From contig DAOQUL010000001.1 of the NCBI GenBank assembly GCA_035341015.1, positions 1-64,000 on the forward strand: 64,000 bases of DNA, in the 5' to 3' direction. The stretch comes from JAKQIM01 sp029557965. GTDB lineage: Bacteria; Chloroflexota; Anaerolineae; Anaerolineales; UBA4823. The notes beneath the pieces are model-generated. The model had not been told where the DNA came from and made no database searches. It was given only the letters and a program-made list of their open reading frames with translations. This document shows, in pieces, positions 50,605-59,121 of this stretch. How positions within the stretch are numbered: position 1 is the stretch's first letter; the number at the start of each line of letters is the position of its first letter. A program made the translations under genes and the position numbers.

Positions 50605-51375
50605 ATGTCAGAGTTGATCATTCGGAACTTGCATGTCAATGTGAGCGGCCGGGAAATCCTTAAGGGTTTGAATTTAACTGTTAAGCAAGGCGAAGTCCAT
50701 GCTTTGATGGGGCCAAACGGTACGGGAAAGTCAACGTTGGCATATTCGCTGATGGGCCATCCCAATTATGAGGTTACGCAAGGTGAGGTGGTCTTCAAGG
50801 GCCAGGATATTTTAGAGCTGGAGCCAGATGAACGCTCGCGGCTGGGGATTTTCTTGGCTTTTCAATACCCGGTGGCGATTCCGGGCGTGTCGGTGGCAAA
50901 TTTTTTGCGTACTGCGATCAATGCCCGCCGCAAAGCAGAGAATCCTGAGGATAAGGGCATTCCCGTGCCGGAATTTCGGAAGGTTTTAAAAGAGCGCATG
51001 GATCTGCTTAAGATGGATCATACCTTTGCCGGGCGGTACTTGAATGATGGCTTCTCGGGTGGCGAGAAGAAACGGGCTGAAATCTTGCAGATGGCAACGC
51101 TTCGCCCTGAGATCGCGATCCTTGACGAGACTGACTCTGGCCTGGATATTGACGCGTTGCGCATCGTTTCTGAAGGTGTGAACGCTTTGCGCGGCCCGGC
51201 TCTTGGTGTGTTGGTGATCACTCATTACCAGCGCATCTTGAATTACATCAAACCTGAATTTGTGCACATCATGTTGGGCGGCCGGATTGTCGAATCGGGC
51301 GGCTCTGACCTGGCCCTCCACCTGGAAGAACATGGCTATGATTGGGTGCGCGAGAAATACGAAGTTTTGGCTTAA
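50605..51375 (+). CDS. sufC: Fe-S assembly ATPase SufC
   Basis: A 256-residue ABC-type ATPase of the SUF scaffold. Walker A GPNGTGKSTLA is at about residues 37-47, the Q-loop FLAFQYPVAIPGVS at about 90-103, the signature FSGGEKKRAEI at about 148-158, Walker B with AILDETDSGLDIDALR after it, and the H-switch VITHYQR. It drives conformational change in the SufBC2D complex for cluster assembly. ATG 50605 follows GAGAGG. First gene of the operon; sufB starts 31 bases after its stop. Confidence 0.95.
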   Translation: MSELIIRNLHVNVSGREILKGLNLTVKQGEVHALMGPNGTGKSTLAYSLMGHPNYEVTQGEVVFKGQDILELEPDERSRLGIFLAFQYPVAIPGVSVANFLRTAINARRKAENPEDKGIPVPEFRKVLKERMDLLKMDHTFAGRYLNDGFSGGEKKRAEILQMATLRPEIAILDETDSGLDIDALRIVSEGVNALRGPALGVLVITHYQRILNYIKPEFVHIMLGGRIVESGGSDLALHLEEHGYDWVREKYEVLA

Positions 51376-51406
51376 TGGTGCTGGCAGGGTGTGATTGGAG
51401 GTAGGA

Positions 51407-52813
51407 ATGAGCACTGATGCGAATTTGTTGGAGGGGGTAGGCGATTATCGTTTTGGGTTCCGCGATCCGGATACCTCTGTGTTCAAAAGCCGCAAGGGGT
51501 TGGATCGCTCTGTGGTCGAGCAAATCTCTCAGATGAAGGGTGAGCCTGAGTGGATGTTGGAATTCCGTCTCAAGGGATTGGAACACTTCCAGAAACGCCC
51601 CATGCCTGCCTGGGGGGGCGATCTTTCGAAACTCGATCTGGATAATATCTATTATTATGTCAAGCCGACCGATAAAGAAGGTCGCTCGTGGGATGAAGTG
51701 CCTGATACGATCAAGAATACGTTTGATAAATTGGGCATACCCGAGGCCGAGCAAAAATTCCTGGCCGGCGTAGGCGCCCAGTATGAAAGCGAGATGATCT
51801 ACCACAGCATTCAAGAAAACCTCGCCAAGCAAGGCGTTATCTTTTTGAGCATTGAAGAAGGTTTGCGCCAGCACCCCGATCTGTTCCGTGAGTATTTTGG
51901 CACCATTATCCCGATCGAAGACAATAAGTTCTCGGCCCTCAACAGCGCGGTTTGGTCGGGTGGGTCGTTTGTGTATGTGCCCAAAGGTGTAAAGGTAGAC
52001 CTGCCTCTGCAAGCGTATTTTCGCTTGAACGTAGCGAACATTGGGCAGTTTGAGCGTTCCCTGATCATCGCAGATGAAGGGGCGCAGGTGCATTATGTAG
52101 AAGGTTGTACGGCACCGACCTATTCCACCGACTCTTTCCACAGCGGTGTGATCGAGATTGTGGTCAAGCGAGGGGCGCGCGTGCGTTATACCACCATTCA
52201 GAACTGGTCGCCCAATGTGTATAACCTGGTGACTCAGCGTTCGATGGTCTACGGCGGCGGGACAATGGAGTGGGTGGATGCCAACCTGGGGTCTAAACTG
52301 ACCATGAAGTACCCGTCTTGCTACTTGATGGAGCCTGGCGCACATGGGGAGATCCTATCGATGGCGTTTGCCGGCCCAGGCCAGCACCAAGACGCGGGCG
52401 GCAAGATGATCCACTTCGCCAAAGATACTACCAGCAAAATCACGTCCAAGTCGATCAGCAAGGGCGGCGGGCGCGCTTCTTATCGCGGCCTGTTGAAGGT
52501 GTATAAGGGTGCGGAGAACGTGCGCTCTAACGTAGTTTGCGATGCCTTGCTGCTCGATCCTCAGTCGCGCTCAGATACTTACCCCTACATCGAGATTGAC
52601 GAGGACGACGTGACCGTGGGCCACGAAGCCTCGGTTTCAAAGGTGGGAGAGGAACAGCTTTTCTACTTGATGAGCCGCGGCCTCTCCGAAGAAGAAGCGA
52701 CCACTATGGTGGTCTCTGGTTTTATTGAACCGTTGGTCAAAGAGCTGCCGATGGAGTATGCCATCGAAATGAACCGTTTGATCCAACTCCAAATGGAAGG
52801 CTCGATTGGGTGA
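51407..52813 (+). CDS. sufB: Fe-S assembly scaffold SufB
   Basis: A 468-residue SufB. The N-terminal helical part has RSVVEQISQMKGEPEWML and the core right-handed beta-helix contains YVPKGVKVDLPLQAYFR (about 185-201), VEGCTAPTYS (about 232-241, a conserved Cys site) and YTTIQNWSPNVYNLVTQR. The C-terminal end has SDTYPYIEIDEDDVTVGHEA and YLMSRGLSEEEA. SufB provides the scaffold surface on which the cluster is built, with SufD and SufC. ATG 51407 is preceded by GGAGG. Confidence 0.95.
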   Translation: MSTDANLLEGVGDYRFGFRDPDTSVFKSRKGLDRSVVEQISQMKGEPEWMLEFRLKGLEHFQKRPMPAWGGDLSKLDLDNIYYYVKPTDKEGRSWDEVPDTIKNTFDKLGIPEAEQKFLAGVGAQYESEMIYHSIQENLAKQGVIFLSIEEGLRQHPDLFREYFGTIIPIEDNKFSALNSAVWSGGSFVYVPKGVKVDLPLQAYFRLNVANIGQFERSLIIADEGAQVHYVEGCTAPTYSTDSFHSGVIEIVVKRGARVRYTTIQNWSPNVYNLVTQRSMVYGGGTMEWVDANLGSKLTMKYPSCYLMEPGAHGEILSMAFAGPGQHQDAGGKMIHFAKDTTSKITSKSISKGGGRASYRGLLKVYKGAENVRSNVVCDALLLDPQSRSDTYPYIEIDEDDVTVGHEASVSKVGEEQLFYLMSRGLSEEEATTMVVSGFIEPLVKELPMEYAIEMNRLIQLQMEGSIG

Positions 52814-52816
52814 GTT

Positions 52817-54172
52817 ATGAGCACACGGACTGTTATTACCCGTACACGACGTTCTGACCAGCTTGAGAAAGGCGATTTCACCTTTCCCCGTTCTTTATCG
52901 CGAACCCTGGCCGATGATTGGAATGGCCCGGATGCTTTGCGCGAATACCGTACCCGGGCCTGGCAGGCTTTCGAGCGATTGCCCATGCCCACCACCAAGG
53001 ATGAGGCCTGGCGGCGGACTGATCTGCGCTCCTTAAACCCGGCTGCTTTGCAGTTCCCTACGGCAGAATTGGCGGCGGGTTTGCCCGATGCGCCGGCCGA
53101 ATTGCTCAAACCCCTGGTTGGGGATGGGCATGGTGGTCAATTGATCCTGAAACCAGGCCAGGTAGATATTTACCTGGATCCAGAGTTGATCCAGCGCGGG
53201 GTGGTCTTTACAGATCTACAGACTGCCGAGACGCAGCACGCCGATCTTTTGGCTAAGGTCATTGGGCAGGTTGTCCGCCCGGATGAAGGCCGTTTTGCGG
53301 CATTGGCCGCGGCGTTGGCGCAGAATGGTGTCTTTGTGTATATCCCGAAAGGGGTTCAGGTGGATGCGCCGCTGCACAGCTTGCTGTGGGGACCTGGCGC
53401 AGGACTGGCTTACACATCGCATGTGCTGGTTTGGCTGGAAGAGGGCGCCTCTCTGACTTATGTACACGAGGCGGCCTCGCCCACCATCAACGGGGGGCAG
53501 TCGATGCACGCCGGAATTGTCGAGATCTATGTGGGCAGCGGAGCAAACCTGCGCTTTGTTGAGCTACAATCATGGGGCGAGCATATCTGGAACTTTACAC
53601 ACGAGCGTGCCCGGGTTGAGCAAGATGCAAACCTGGATTGGGTTTTTGGCGCATTGGGCAGTCATCTGACCAAGAATTTCTCTGATCTTGAGCTGGTAGG
53701 CAGCGGGGCAACGGGACGGATGTCGGGGTTTTATTTTACAGATGGCGGCCAACACCTGGATCATGACACCCAGCAAAATCACCTGTCGCCCCATACAACC
53801 AGTGATCTGCTGTTTAAGGGGGCGTTGAAGGATCGCAGCCGTTCGGTGTGGCAAGGCATGATCTATGTGGCGCCTGGCGCGCAAAAGGCAGATGGGTACC
53901 AATCGAATCGCAACCTGGTGCTCAGCAGCCAGGCGCGCGCCGATTCGATCCCTGGCCTGGAGATTTTGGCGGATGATGTGCGCTGTACACATGGGGCAAC
54001 TGTGGGTAAAATTGACCCCGATCCGATTTTCTACTTACTGAGCCGCGGTATCCCTTATCCGGACGCTGAACGGCTTGTAGTGGAAGGCTTCTTTGACCCT
54101 ATCATGCAGCGTATTCCGTTTGACGGAGTCAGAGAACGGTTCCAGCAGGCAATTTTGGATAAGATGCACTAG
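52817..54172 (+). CDS. sufD: Fe-S assembly protein SufD
   Basis: A 451-residue SufB/SufD-family protein, shorter than SufB and with the SufD arrangement: an N-terminal helical region with RLPMPTTKDEAWRRTDLRSL (about 54-73), then the beta-helix core VFVYIPKGVQVDAPLHSLLW (about 172-191) and the end NLVLSSQARADSIPGLEILA, CTHGATVGKID and YLLSRGIPYPDAERLVVEGF. It pairs with SufB and SufC. It starts 3 bases after sufB. Confidence 0.93.
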   Translation: MSTRTVITRTRRSDQLEKGDFTFPRSLSRTLADDWNGPDALREYRTRAWQAFERLPMPTTKDEAWRRTDLRSLNPAALQFPTAELAAGLPDAPAELLKPLVGDGHGGQLILKPGQVDIYLDPELIQRGVVFTDLQTAETQHADLLAKVIGQVVRPDEGRFAALAAALAQNGVFVYIPKGVQVDAPLHSLLWGPGAGLAYTSHVLVWLEEGASLTYVHEAASPTINGGQSMHAGIVEIYVGSGANLRFVELQSWGEHIWNFTHERARVEQDANLDWVFGALGSHLTKNFSDLELVGSGATGRMSGFYFTDGGQHLDHDTQQNHLSPHTTSDLLFKGALKDRSRSVWQGMIYVAPGAQKADGYQSNRNLVLSSQARADSIPGLEILADDVRCTHGATVGKIDPDPIFYLLSRGIPYPDAERLVVEGFFDPIMQRIPFDGVRERFQQAILDKMH

Positions 54173-54193
54173 CATGTGCATTGGGAGGCAGCT

Positions 54194-54484
54194 TTGACTG
54201 AATTGTATTTCACCACCGCACCAGACCGGGACGAATTGTATAGTGTCGGCGACCGGGTAGAAGTTTTTTGCGATCACGAGTACAGCCACCAGCGTGTGCG
54301 AGATTGGCTGGAGGGGATTGTGGTACAAGTGGACCCCAAGATGATCGCCGTGCAATTCCAAGAAAGTGTGTACTTGACCGATGGGTGGATGGTGCCCGAC
54401 CATGTGTTGTGGTGTCCAAAGACATCCCCGCATATGCGGCCATCTCGGAAGCGAACACGCCCGCGCCCGCGTCCTATAAAATAA
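54194..54484 (+). CDS. small SH3-like protein of unknown function inside the suf operon
   Basis: A 96-residue protein starting at a TTG (54194) preceded by GGGAGG. The body alternates short hydrophobic strands: LYSVGDRVEVFCDHEYSHQ, RDWLEGIVVQVDPKMIAVQF, TDGWMVPDHVLWCPK. This is a pattern suggestive of an SH3/Tudor-like barrel that ends at a WCPK motif, followed by an Arg/Pro-rich tail (RKRTRPRPRPIK). It lies between sufD and sufS with almost no gaps, so a role in the SUF pathway or nucleic-acid binding is possible. I do not recognise it. Confidence 0.7.
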   Translation: MTELYFTTAPDRDELYSVGDRVEVFCDHEYSHQRVRDWLEGIVVQVDPKMIAVQFQESVYLTDGWMVPDHVLWCPKTSPHMRPSRKRTRPRPRPIK

Positions 54485-54486
54485 CC

Positions 54487-55734
54487 ATGCCTGTCAACAA
54501 ATTGGTTACTGCTCTCGATATGGATAGGGTGAGGGGTGATTTTCCTATTCTGGAACGCCAGGTGCGTCCAGGCATCCCCTTGGTGTACCTGGATTCGACT
54601 GCCACGGCGCAAAAGCCCCGGCAAGTCATCCAGGCGATGGATGACTTTTACTGCCAGACCAACGCCAATATCCACCGCGGCATTCATGTTCTGGCGGAGG
54701 AATCCACTGCGGCTTACGAATCGGCTCGCCAGCGGGTAGCAAATTTCATTGGATCGCCCTCGGCACGGCAAGTGATATTCACGCGCAATACCACCGAGTC
54801 GATCAACCTGGTGGCGCTCACCTGGGGACGGGCCAATCTTAAGGCGGGCGATGTGGTCATCCTGACCGAAATGGAACACCATTCGAACCTGGTGCCCTGG
54901 CAGATGTTAGCGAGCGAACTCGGCCTGCGCCTGGAATTCATCCCTGTGACGCCGGATGGCCTGTTGGATATGCAGGCTTATCGAAATCTCTTGCAACTGG
55001 CGCCGCGCCTGGTGTCGTTCACCCACATGTCGAATGTGCTGGGTACGATCAACCCGGCGCAGGAGATTATCCGGCTGGCACACCAGGCTGGTGCCCTGGC
55101 TGTGGTGGATGCTGCTCAATCTGTGCCGCACCTGCCGGTGAGTGTGCAGGAATTGGATGCCGACTTCCTGGCTTTTTCGGCGCATAAAATGTGCGGCCCA
55201 ACCGGAATTGGCGTGCTGTATGGTCGCAAAGAGCTGCTGGAGGCCATGCCTCCCTTCATGGGCGGCGGCGATATGATCAAGCGCGTCCACCTGCGCAGCT
55301 TTGCCCCGAACGACCTGCCGCACAAATTTGAGGCCGGTACCCCGGCAATTGCTGAGGCAATTGGGTTGGGTGCGGCTGTGGATTACCTGTGTGCTTTGGG
55401 AATGCCTGCCATTGCCGAGCATGAGCAGGCGATCATTGTTTATGCGCTTGACCGGTTGGAAGAGGTGCCTGGCGTGCGCGTTTTTGGGCCCCAAGCCAAA
55501 GAGAAGGGTGCTGTGGCTTCATTTACTTTTGAAGGTGTGCATCCGCACGATGTGGCTCAGATCTTGGATCGCGATGGCATTGCGGTCCGCGCAGGCCATC
55601 ACTGCGCCATGCCTCTTCATGAAAAATTCAATATCCCAGCTACCACGCGGGCCAGTTTTTACCTGTACAACACCCCGCAGGATGTCGATCGCCTGGTAGA
55701 GGGGCTGTATAAAGTTAAAGAAATGTTTGGTTAA
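54487..55734 (+). CDS. sufS: SufS-type cysteine desulfurase
   Basis: A 415-residue PLP enzyme of class V aminotransferase fold, group II desulfurase. LVYLDSTATAQKPRQVI (about residues 30-46) opens the core, NIHRGIHVLAEESTAAYE follows, the PLP lysine is in AFSAHKMCGPTGIGVLYG (about 227-244), and the catalytic cysteine is in RAGHHCAMPLHEKF (about 366-379). It extracts sulfur from cysteine and hands it to SufU. ATG 54487 lies 2 bases after the previous stop; a longer frame from 54268 overlaps that gene. Confidence 0.95.
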   Translation: MPVNKLVTALDMDRVRGDFPILERQVRPGIPLVYLDSTATAQKPRQVIQAMDDFYCQTNANIHRGIHVLAEESTAAYESARQRVANFIGSPSARQVIFTRNTTESINLVALTWGRANLKAGDVVILTEMEHHSNLVPWQMLASELGLRLEFIPVTPDGLLDMQAYRNLLQLAPRLVSFTHMSNVLGTINPAQEIIRLAHQAGALAVVDAAQSVPHLPVSVQELDADFLAFSAHKMCGPTGIGVLYGRKELLEAMPPFMGGGDMIKRVHLRSFAPNDLPHKFEAGTPAIAEAIGLGAAVDYLCALGMPAIAEHEQAIIVYALDRLEEVPGVRVFGPQAKEKGAVASFTFEGVHPHDVAQILDRDGIAVRAGHHCAMPLHEKFNIPATTRASFYLYNTPQDVDRLVEGLYKVKEMFG

Positions 55735-55739
55735 TTCTT

Positions 55740-56135
55740 ATGGATGACCTGTATCGCGAATTGATCATTGACCGGTATAAAAACCCGCATTACCGGGGAA
55801 CGCTTAACCCGCACGACATTGCCTTTGAAGATGACAATCCCTTGTGCGGCGATCATATTCGTATTGAGCTGCGTGTGGATGCCGAAGAGCGCGTGAGTGA
55901 GATTGCCTTTGACGGCCACGGCTGCGCCATTTCGCAGGCTTCGGCAGACCTTCTGGCAGAGCAGGTCATCGGCAAAACGTTGGAAGAGGTGCGGGCGCTG
56001 ACCAAGCAAGATGTGTTGGATATGCTGGGTATTGAGCTTGGCCCGGTCCGCTTGAAATGTGCCTTGCTTTCGCTCAAGGTGTTAAAGGCTGGCGTGTATG
56101 GCTTGGGCGAGGCCAGTGATGACCTGGTAGAGTGA
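55740..56135 (+). CDS. sufU: SufU zinc-dependent sulfur-transfer protein
   Basis: A 131-residue IscU-like protein. The three cysteine sites are NPLCGDHIRI (about residue 37), FDGHGCAISQASADLL (about 60-75) and RLKCALLSLKVL (about 105-116). The GHGCAISQAS motif and about 18 extra residues relative to IscU identify the SufU group, which accepts sulfur from SufS. It starts 5 bases after sufS. Confidence 0.92.
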   Translation: MDDLYRELIIDRYKNPHYRGTLNPHDIAFEDDNPLCGDHIRIELRVDAEERVSEIAFDGHGCAISQASADLLAEQVIGKTLEEVRALTKQDVLDMLGIELGPVRLKCALLSLKVLKAGVYGLGEASDDLVE

Positions 56136-56137
56136 CC

Positions 56138-56488
56138 ATGTTCAACTATAACCAACTTGACCCTGCGCGATGTGATTTTGTGGCCATTGCTCCGGCAGAT
56201 GATGTGCCGCCGGGCAGCCGCGTTTTCGTCGAAATTGACGAGAAGCCAATTGTGGTGTTCAATATTGCCGGGCAGTTTTTTGCCATCGGCGATGTTTGTT
56301 CTCACGATGAAGGCCCCCTGGGCGATGGCGAACTGGATGGTATGGAGGTGGTCTGCCCGCGCCATGGAGCGCGCTTTGATGTGCAGACGGGCAAGGTTTT
56401 ATCGCTGCCTGCCGTGGTCGACATCCCCGCCTATCCGGTGCGCGTGCAAGATGGGCAGATCCAGGTCGGGGTGCCGGTAGAGGATTAG
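56138..56488 (+). CDS. Rieske-type 2Fe-2S ferredoxin
   Basis: A 116-residue Rieske domain. The cluster-binding boxes CSHDEGPLGDGELDG (about residues 49-63) and CPRHGARFDVQTGKV (about 70-84) supply two Cys and two His. It resembles the bacterial NirD/biphenyl dioxygenase ferredoxin group rather than cytochrome bc1 Rieske proteins, with no membrane helix. As last gene of the suf operon it may supply electrons for cluster assembly. GTG 56132 is an alternative start; ATG 56138 is used. Confidence 0.92.
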   Translation: MFNYNQLDPARCDFVAIAPADDVPPGSRVFVEIDEKPIVVFNIAGQFFAIGDVCSHDEGPLGDGELDGMEVVCPRHGARFDVQTGKVLSLPAVVDIPAYPVRVQDGQIQVGVPVED

Positions 56489-56516
56489 CGCTGTAGTTTT
56501 GCAGGCCTGAGGGGGA

Positions 56517-57275
56517 TCAGGGCACTTGCCCACAAGCATAAAAGGTTGGCACGAACAAGATCCTATCCCCGAGTTGTTGCGCGCGGGCATCCAGGGACTT
56601 GATTTCATTCGCCTGGCGCAGGCGTGCGGGATCATGCGAGAGGTCTGATTCGAGCACAGCCCATTCCATTTCCCATTCTTGCCTGGTCAGGGAAGCGGCC
56701 CACTGCCCGCCCAAAACCCCGCTTTCAATGTTACGTAACCCGGCCTCTCGAAAGAGATGTCGCAAGCTTCGGCCGATGTAAGGATTGGCACCTTGTTTTT
56801 GGAGCGCTTCTGCCTGCCAGCAGCCGAGCTCTGACAGCTCGCCTGGATAGGCCACATAACCTCCATAATCCGGCTCTGCCAGGGCCAGCAGCACGCCGCC
56901 TGAGCAAGTCACCCTGGTCATTTCGCTCAGCATTTGGGCGGGATCTGAAACCCACAGCAGAACAAAGTGGCAAAGCGTGACTTCAAAACTTCGCCGGGAG
57001 TAGGGCAGGTGATGGGCATCGGCGAGCGTGAACTGGGCTTGCGGCGCATGGCGTGCGGCGCTCTGCAGATGATCTGGCTGGATATCGACGCCGTGCACCT
57101 CGGCTGGCCCCCAATTCAACAGCTCAGCAGACAATACCCCGGTGCCACAGCCTACATCTAATACCCGGCGGACCTGGCCCAGCTGGAAGCGTTGGTACAG
57201 GTGCTGCCTGATCTGCTGAGTCCAGCGGGCCTGTTGGGTAAAGCGATTGTGCCAGTGTTCAATCGAGAGAGCCAT
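56517..57275 (-). CDS. class I SAM-dependent methyltransferase (Methyltransf_11-like)
   Basis: A 252-residue methyltransferase. Motif I is VLDVGCGTGVLSAELL (about residues 39-54), the acidic motif HGVDIQPDHLQSA, motif III/post-I FTLADAHHLPYSRRSFEVTL (about 83-102). It resembles small-molecule (UbiE-like) methyltransferases. The substrate is not clear. It stands alone on the minus strand, tail to tail with the suf operon and divergent from the TrmH-like gene. Confidence 0.85.
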   Translation of the reverse strand: MALSIEHWHNRFTQQARWTQQIRQHLYQRFQLGQVRRVLDVGCGTGVLSAELLNWGPAEVHGVDIQPDHLQSAARHAPQAQFTLADAHHLPYSRRSFEVTLCHFVLLWVSDPAQMLSEMTRVTCSGGVLLALAEPDYGGYVAYPGELSELGCWQAEALQKQGANPYIGRSLRHLFREAGLRNIESGVLGGQWAASLTRQEWEMEWAVLESDLSHDPARLRQANEIKSLDARAQQLGDRILFVPTFYACGQVP

Positions 57276-57277
57276 AG

Positions 57278-57305
57278 TTGTCTCAGGGGTTATTGCTATT
57301 ATAAT
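57278..57305 (+). promoter_or_regulatory. promoter candidate of the TrmH-family gene
   Basis: TTGTCT (57278-57283), 16 bases and TATAAT (57300-57305), followed by a 38-base leader to ATG 57344. Confidence 0.55.
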
Positions 57306-57343
57306 GGGGAATTATCCGGTTTGTCACCGGGTGAGAGGCTAAT

Positions 57344-58018
57344 ATGCGTTATTACTTTTATGAATGCGATAATCCCGATTGCGGTTTGCGTTTTCCAGGC
57401 CCTGATGGCGGCTTGCGGGCTGACAGATGCCCGCGCTGCAAACAGCCTGTGCGCCAGGCCGCTGTGCTCGACCTCCAGCAAGAAGCGGAGGAGCGTCCCT
57501 CATTGGCGGGTGAGGTTGTGTTTGAAGCGTTGTTGGATAATATCCGCAGTGCATGGAATGTAGGCTCTATGTTCCGGACAGCCGATGGCGTGGGTTTCCG
57601 GAAATTGTATTTGTGCGGCTATACCCCCGGCCCTGAGCATCCACAAGTCGGGCGCACGGCTCTGGGCGCCCACGAGGTGATTGCCTGGGAACAGGCCGCC
57701 AATGGGGTAGAAAAAGCCTCTCACCTCAAGGCCTTGGGTTACCGCTTGTGGGGGCTAGAAGACTTGCCGGGGGCAGTTCCTTTGTATCGCTCTGCCAGCT
57801 TGTTACCTGGCCCACCGGTGGTTCTGGTGGTAGGCAATGAGGTAAGCGGCATTGACCCGGGAATTCTGGGATTGTGTGATCAGGTGCTCTCAATCCCTAT
57901 GACCGGCGTCAAGCGCTCTTATAATGTAGCGGTGGCGTTTGGAATTGCCAGCAGTTTTTTGCGCTACTGCTGCCAGATCGATTCCCAGGGGTCCTTGAGC
58001 AGGTTGCCTAAAACATGA
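57344..58018 (+). CDS. TrmH/SpoU-family RNA 2'-O-methyltransferase with N-terminal zinc ribbon
   Basis: A 224-residue SPOUT methyltransferase. The N-terminal residues 7-35 form a zinc ribbon (CDNPDC and CPRCKQ). The trefoil-knot core follows: DNIRSAWNVGSMFRTADGVG (about 66-85), VVLVVGNEVSGIDPGIL (about 163-179) and SIPMTGVKRSYNVAVAFGIA (about 185-204), the three SpoU motifs. It methylates ribose in tRNA or rRNA; the target cannot be told. The zinc ribbon is an unusual accessory. Its last 55 bases overlap the opposing gene tail to tail. Confidence 0.88.
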   Translation: MRYYFYECDNPDCGLRFPGPDGGLRADRCPRCKQPVRQAAVLDLQQEAEERPSLAGEVVFEALLDNIRSAWNVGSMFRTADGVGFRKLYLCGYTPGPEHPQVGRTALGAHEVIAWEQAANGVEKASHLKALGYRLWGLEDLPGAVPLYRSASLLPGPPVVLVVGNEVSGIDPGILGLCDQVLSIPMTGVKRSYNVAVAFGIASSFLRYCCQIDSQGSLSRLPKT

Positions 58019-59112
58019 GGAATGCCTTGGGCGGGCGTGATATCGCCATCTGGTTCGACATACAACCATGCCTGCCCGGCGCCTGTGGGGGGCGTATCTT
58101 CTTGGGTCTCAAGCCTGACCGGGTTGAAGGCCGAATAAGGCACCGGCAAGTCCCAATTTAGCGATAAGCCCAGGTCGGCAGCATCGTTACGTAGTTCACC
58201 TAGCCTGCCAAGCAGGCTGGGATCGGCAGAGCTCAACGAGAGCGACTTAACCCCCATCGGCACCATGCGTTTTAGCATATCGGGAACATCAATTACATTC
58301 TGCAGGGTGAGCGTGATGTGCGCGGTGACAAACAGATCGGCCGCCAGCGTTTTTTCAAGCGCTTCCCAAGAGAGGGGATTGCCGGTTTCCAGGATCAACA
58401 TCAGGTGGTCCAGGCCGGTCTGAAGCAGGGTGTTCAGGTAATCGTCATTTGCCAGGCGCAGGCCGTCAGAAAGCAGCCCGGTCACCTGCCCATTGGCTTC
58501 AGCGTGGGCAATGATCTGGGGCAGGTCATCGCGCAGAGTGGGCTCGCCGCCGGTGAAGACAACGTGCGGAATGCCGGCTGCCCAGGCCTTATCCAAGATG
58601 GCAAACCAACCGGCTGTTTCTAGCTCGCTCACGACCCGTTCATTGGGCGCGGCGGCAGGATTTGTATTGTCTGGCAGGCGGTATGTCAGGGCACAATCCA
58701 GGCGGTAAGGGGCCGAAACCTTTTGCGAATAGGGTGCGGTGCGCTCAAACCCCAAGAACATCTCGGGATCCAGGTCAGGTGTGGTTGCCAAGGTTTGGAT
58801 GCGCTCAACTAATTCTTGATAGTCGTCCAGGGCCTGCTGTCGTCCTACGCGGTAACGGGTGGCAATTTGGCGGGTCATTTGATCTTGGGGTGTGTTTGTT
58901 ACCATGTGGTAGGCGTATTCGGCTGCCGTTTGGTTCAGATGCAGTACGGTTGAGGCGTTGACGAGCAGTAAACCATTTCCGTCTGGTTCCAGGCGTAGAT
59001 ACAGGCGGCAAGGCTGAGACGCGCTGGCAGGGGCCTGGTAGTGATAGCTGCCGGCTGGCAGAGGCCGAACCGGGGTGAATAAACGTTTGATGGCTTCTCG
59101 GATGCTGGTCAT
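57964..59112 (-). CDS. cysteine-less radical SAM-like paralogue with PqqD-like N-terminus (pseudoenzyme)
   Basis: A 382-residue homologue of the adjacent radical SAM protein. Residues about 20-110 give a PqqD-like domain (LYLRLEPDGNGLLLVNAS, DDYQELVERI). Where its neighbour has the CxxxCxxC cluster motif, this protein reads LTYRLPDNTNPAAAP (about residues 142-156), with no cysteines. The SAM-contacting FTGGEPTLRDDLP (about 187-199) is kept. The C-terminal SPASM region is truncated and its cysteines are gone (YVEPDGDITPAQG). It cannot bind the Fe-S cluster, so it is probably a binding or regulatory partner. ATG 59112 lies six bases after AGGAG, whereas ATG 59118 abuts it. Confidence 0.88.
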   Translation of the reverse strand: MTSIREAIKRLFTPVRPLPAGSYHYQAPASASQPCRLYLRLEPDGNGLLLVNASTVLHLNQTAAEYAYHMVTNTPQDQMTRQIATRYRVGRQQALDDYQELVERIQTLATTPDLDPEMFLGFERTAPYSQKVSAPYRLDCALTYRLPDNTNPAAAPNERVVSELETAGWFAILDKAWAAGIPHVVFTGGEPTLRDDLPQIIAHAEANGQVTGLLSDGLRLANDDYLNTLLQTGLDHLMLILETGNPLSWEALEKTLAADLFVTAHITLTLQNVIDVPDMLKRMVPMGVKSLSLSSADPSLLGRLGELRNDAADLGLSLNWDLPVPYSAFNPVRLETQEDTPPTGAGQAWLYVEPDGDITPAQGIPHVLGNLLKDPWESIWQQ

Positions 59113-59121
59113 GGGCATCTC

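Noticed and set aside
51269..52345. A 358-codon minus-strand frame across sufC and sufB.
   Set aside because: Shadow of strongly conserved SUF genes.
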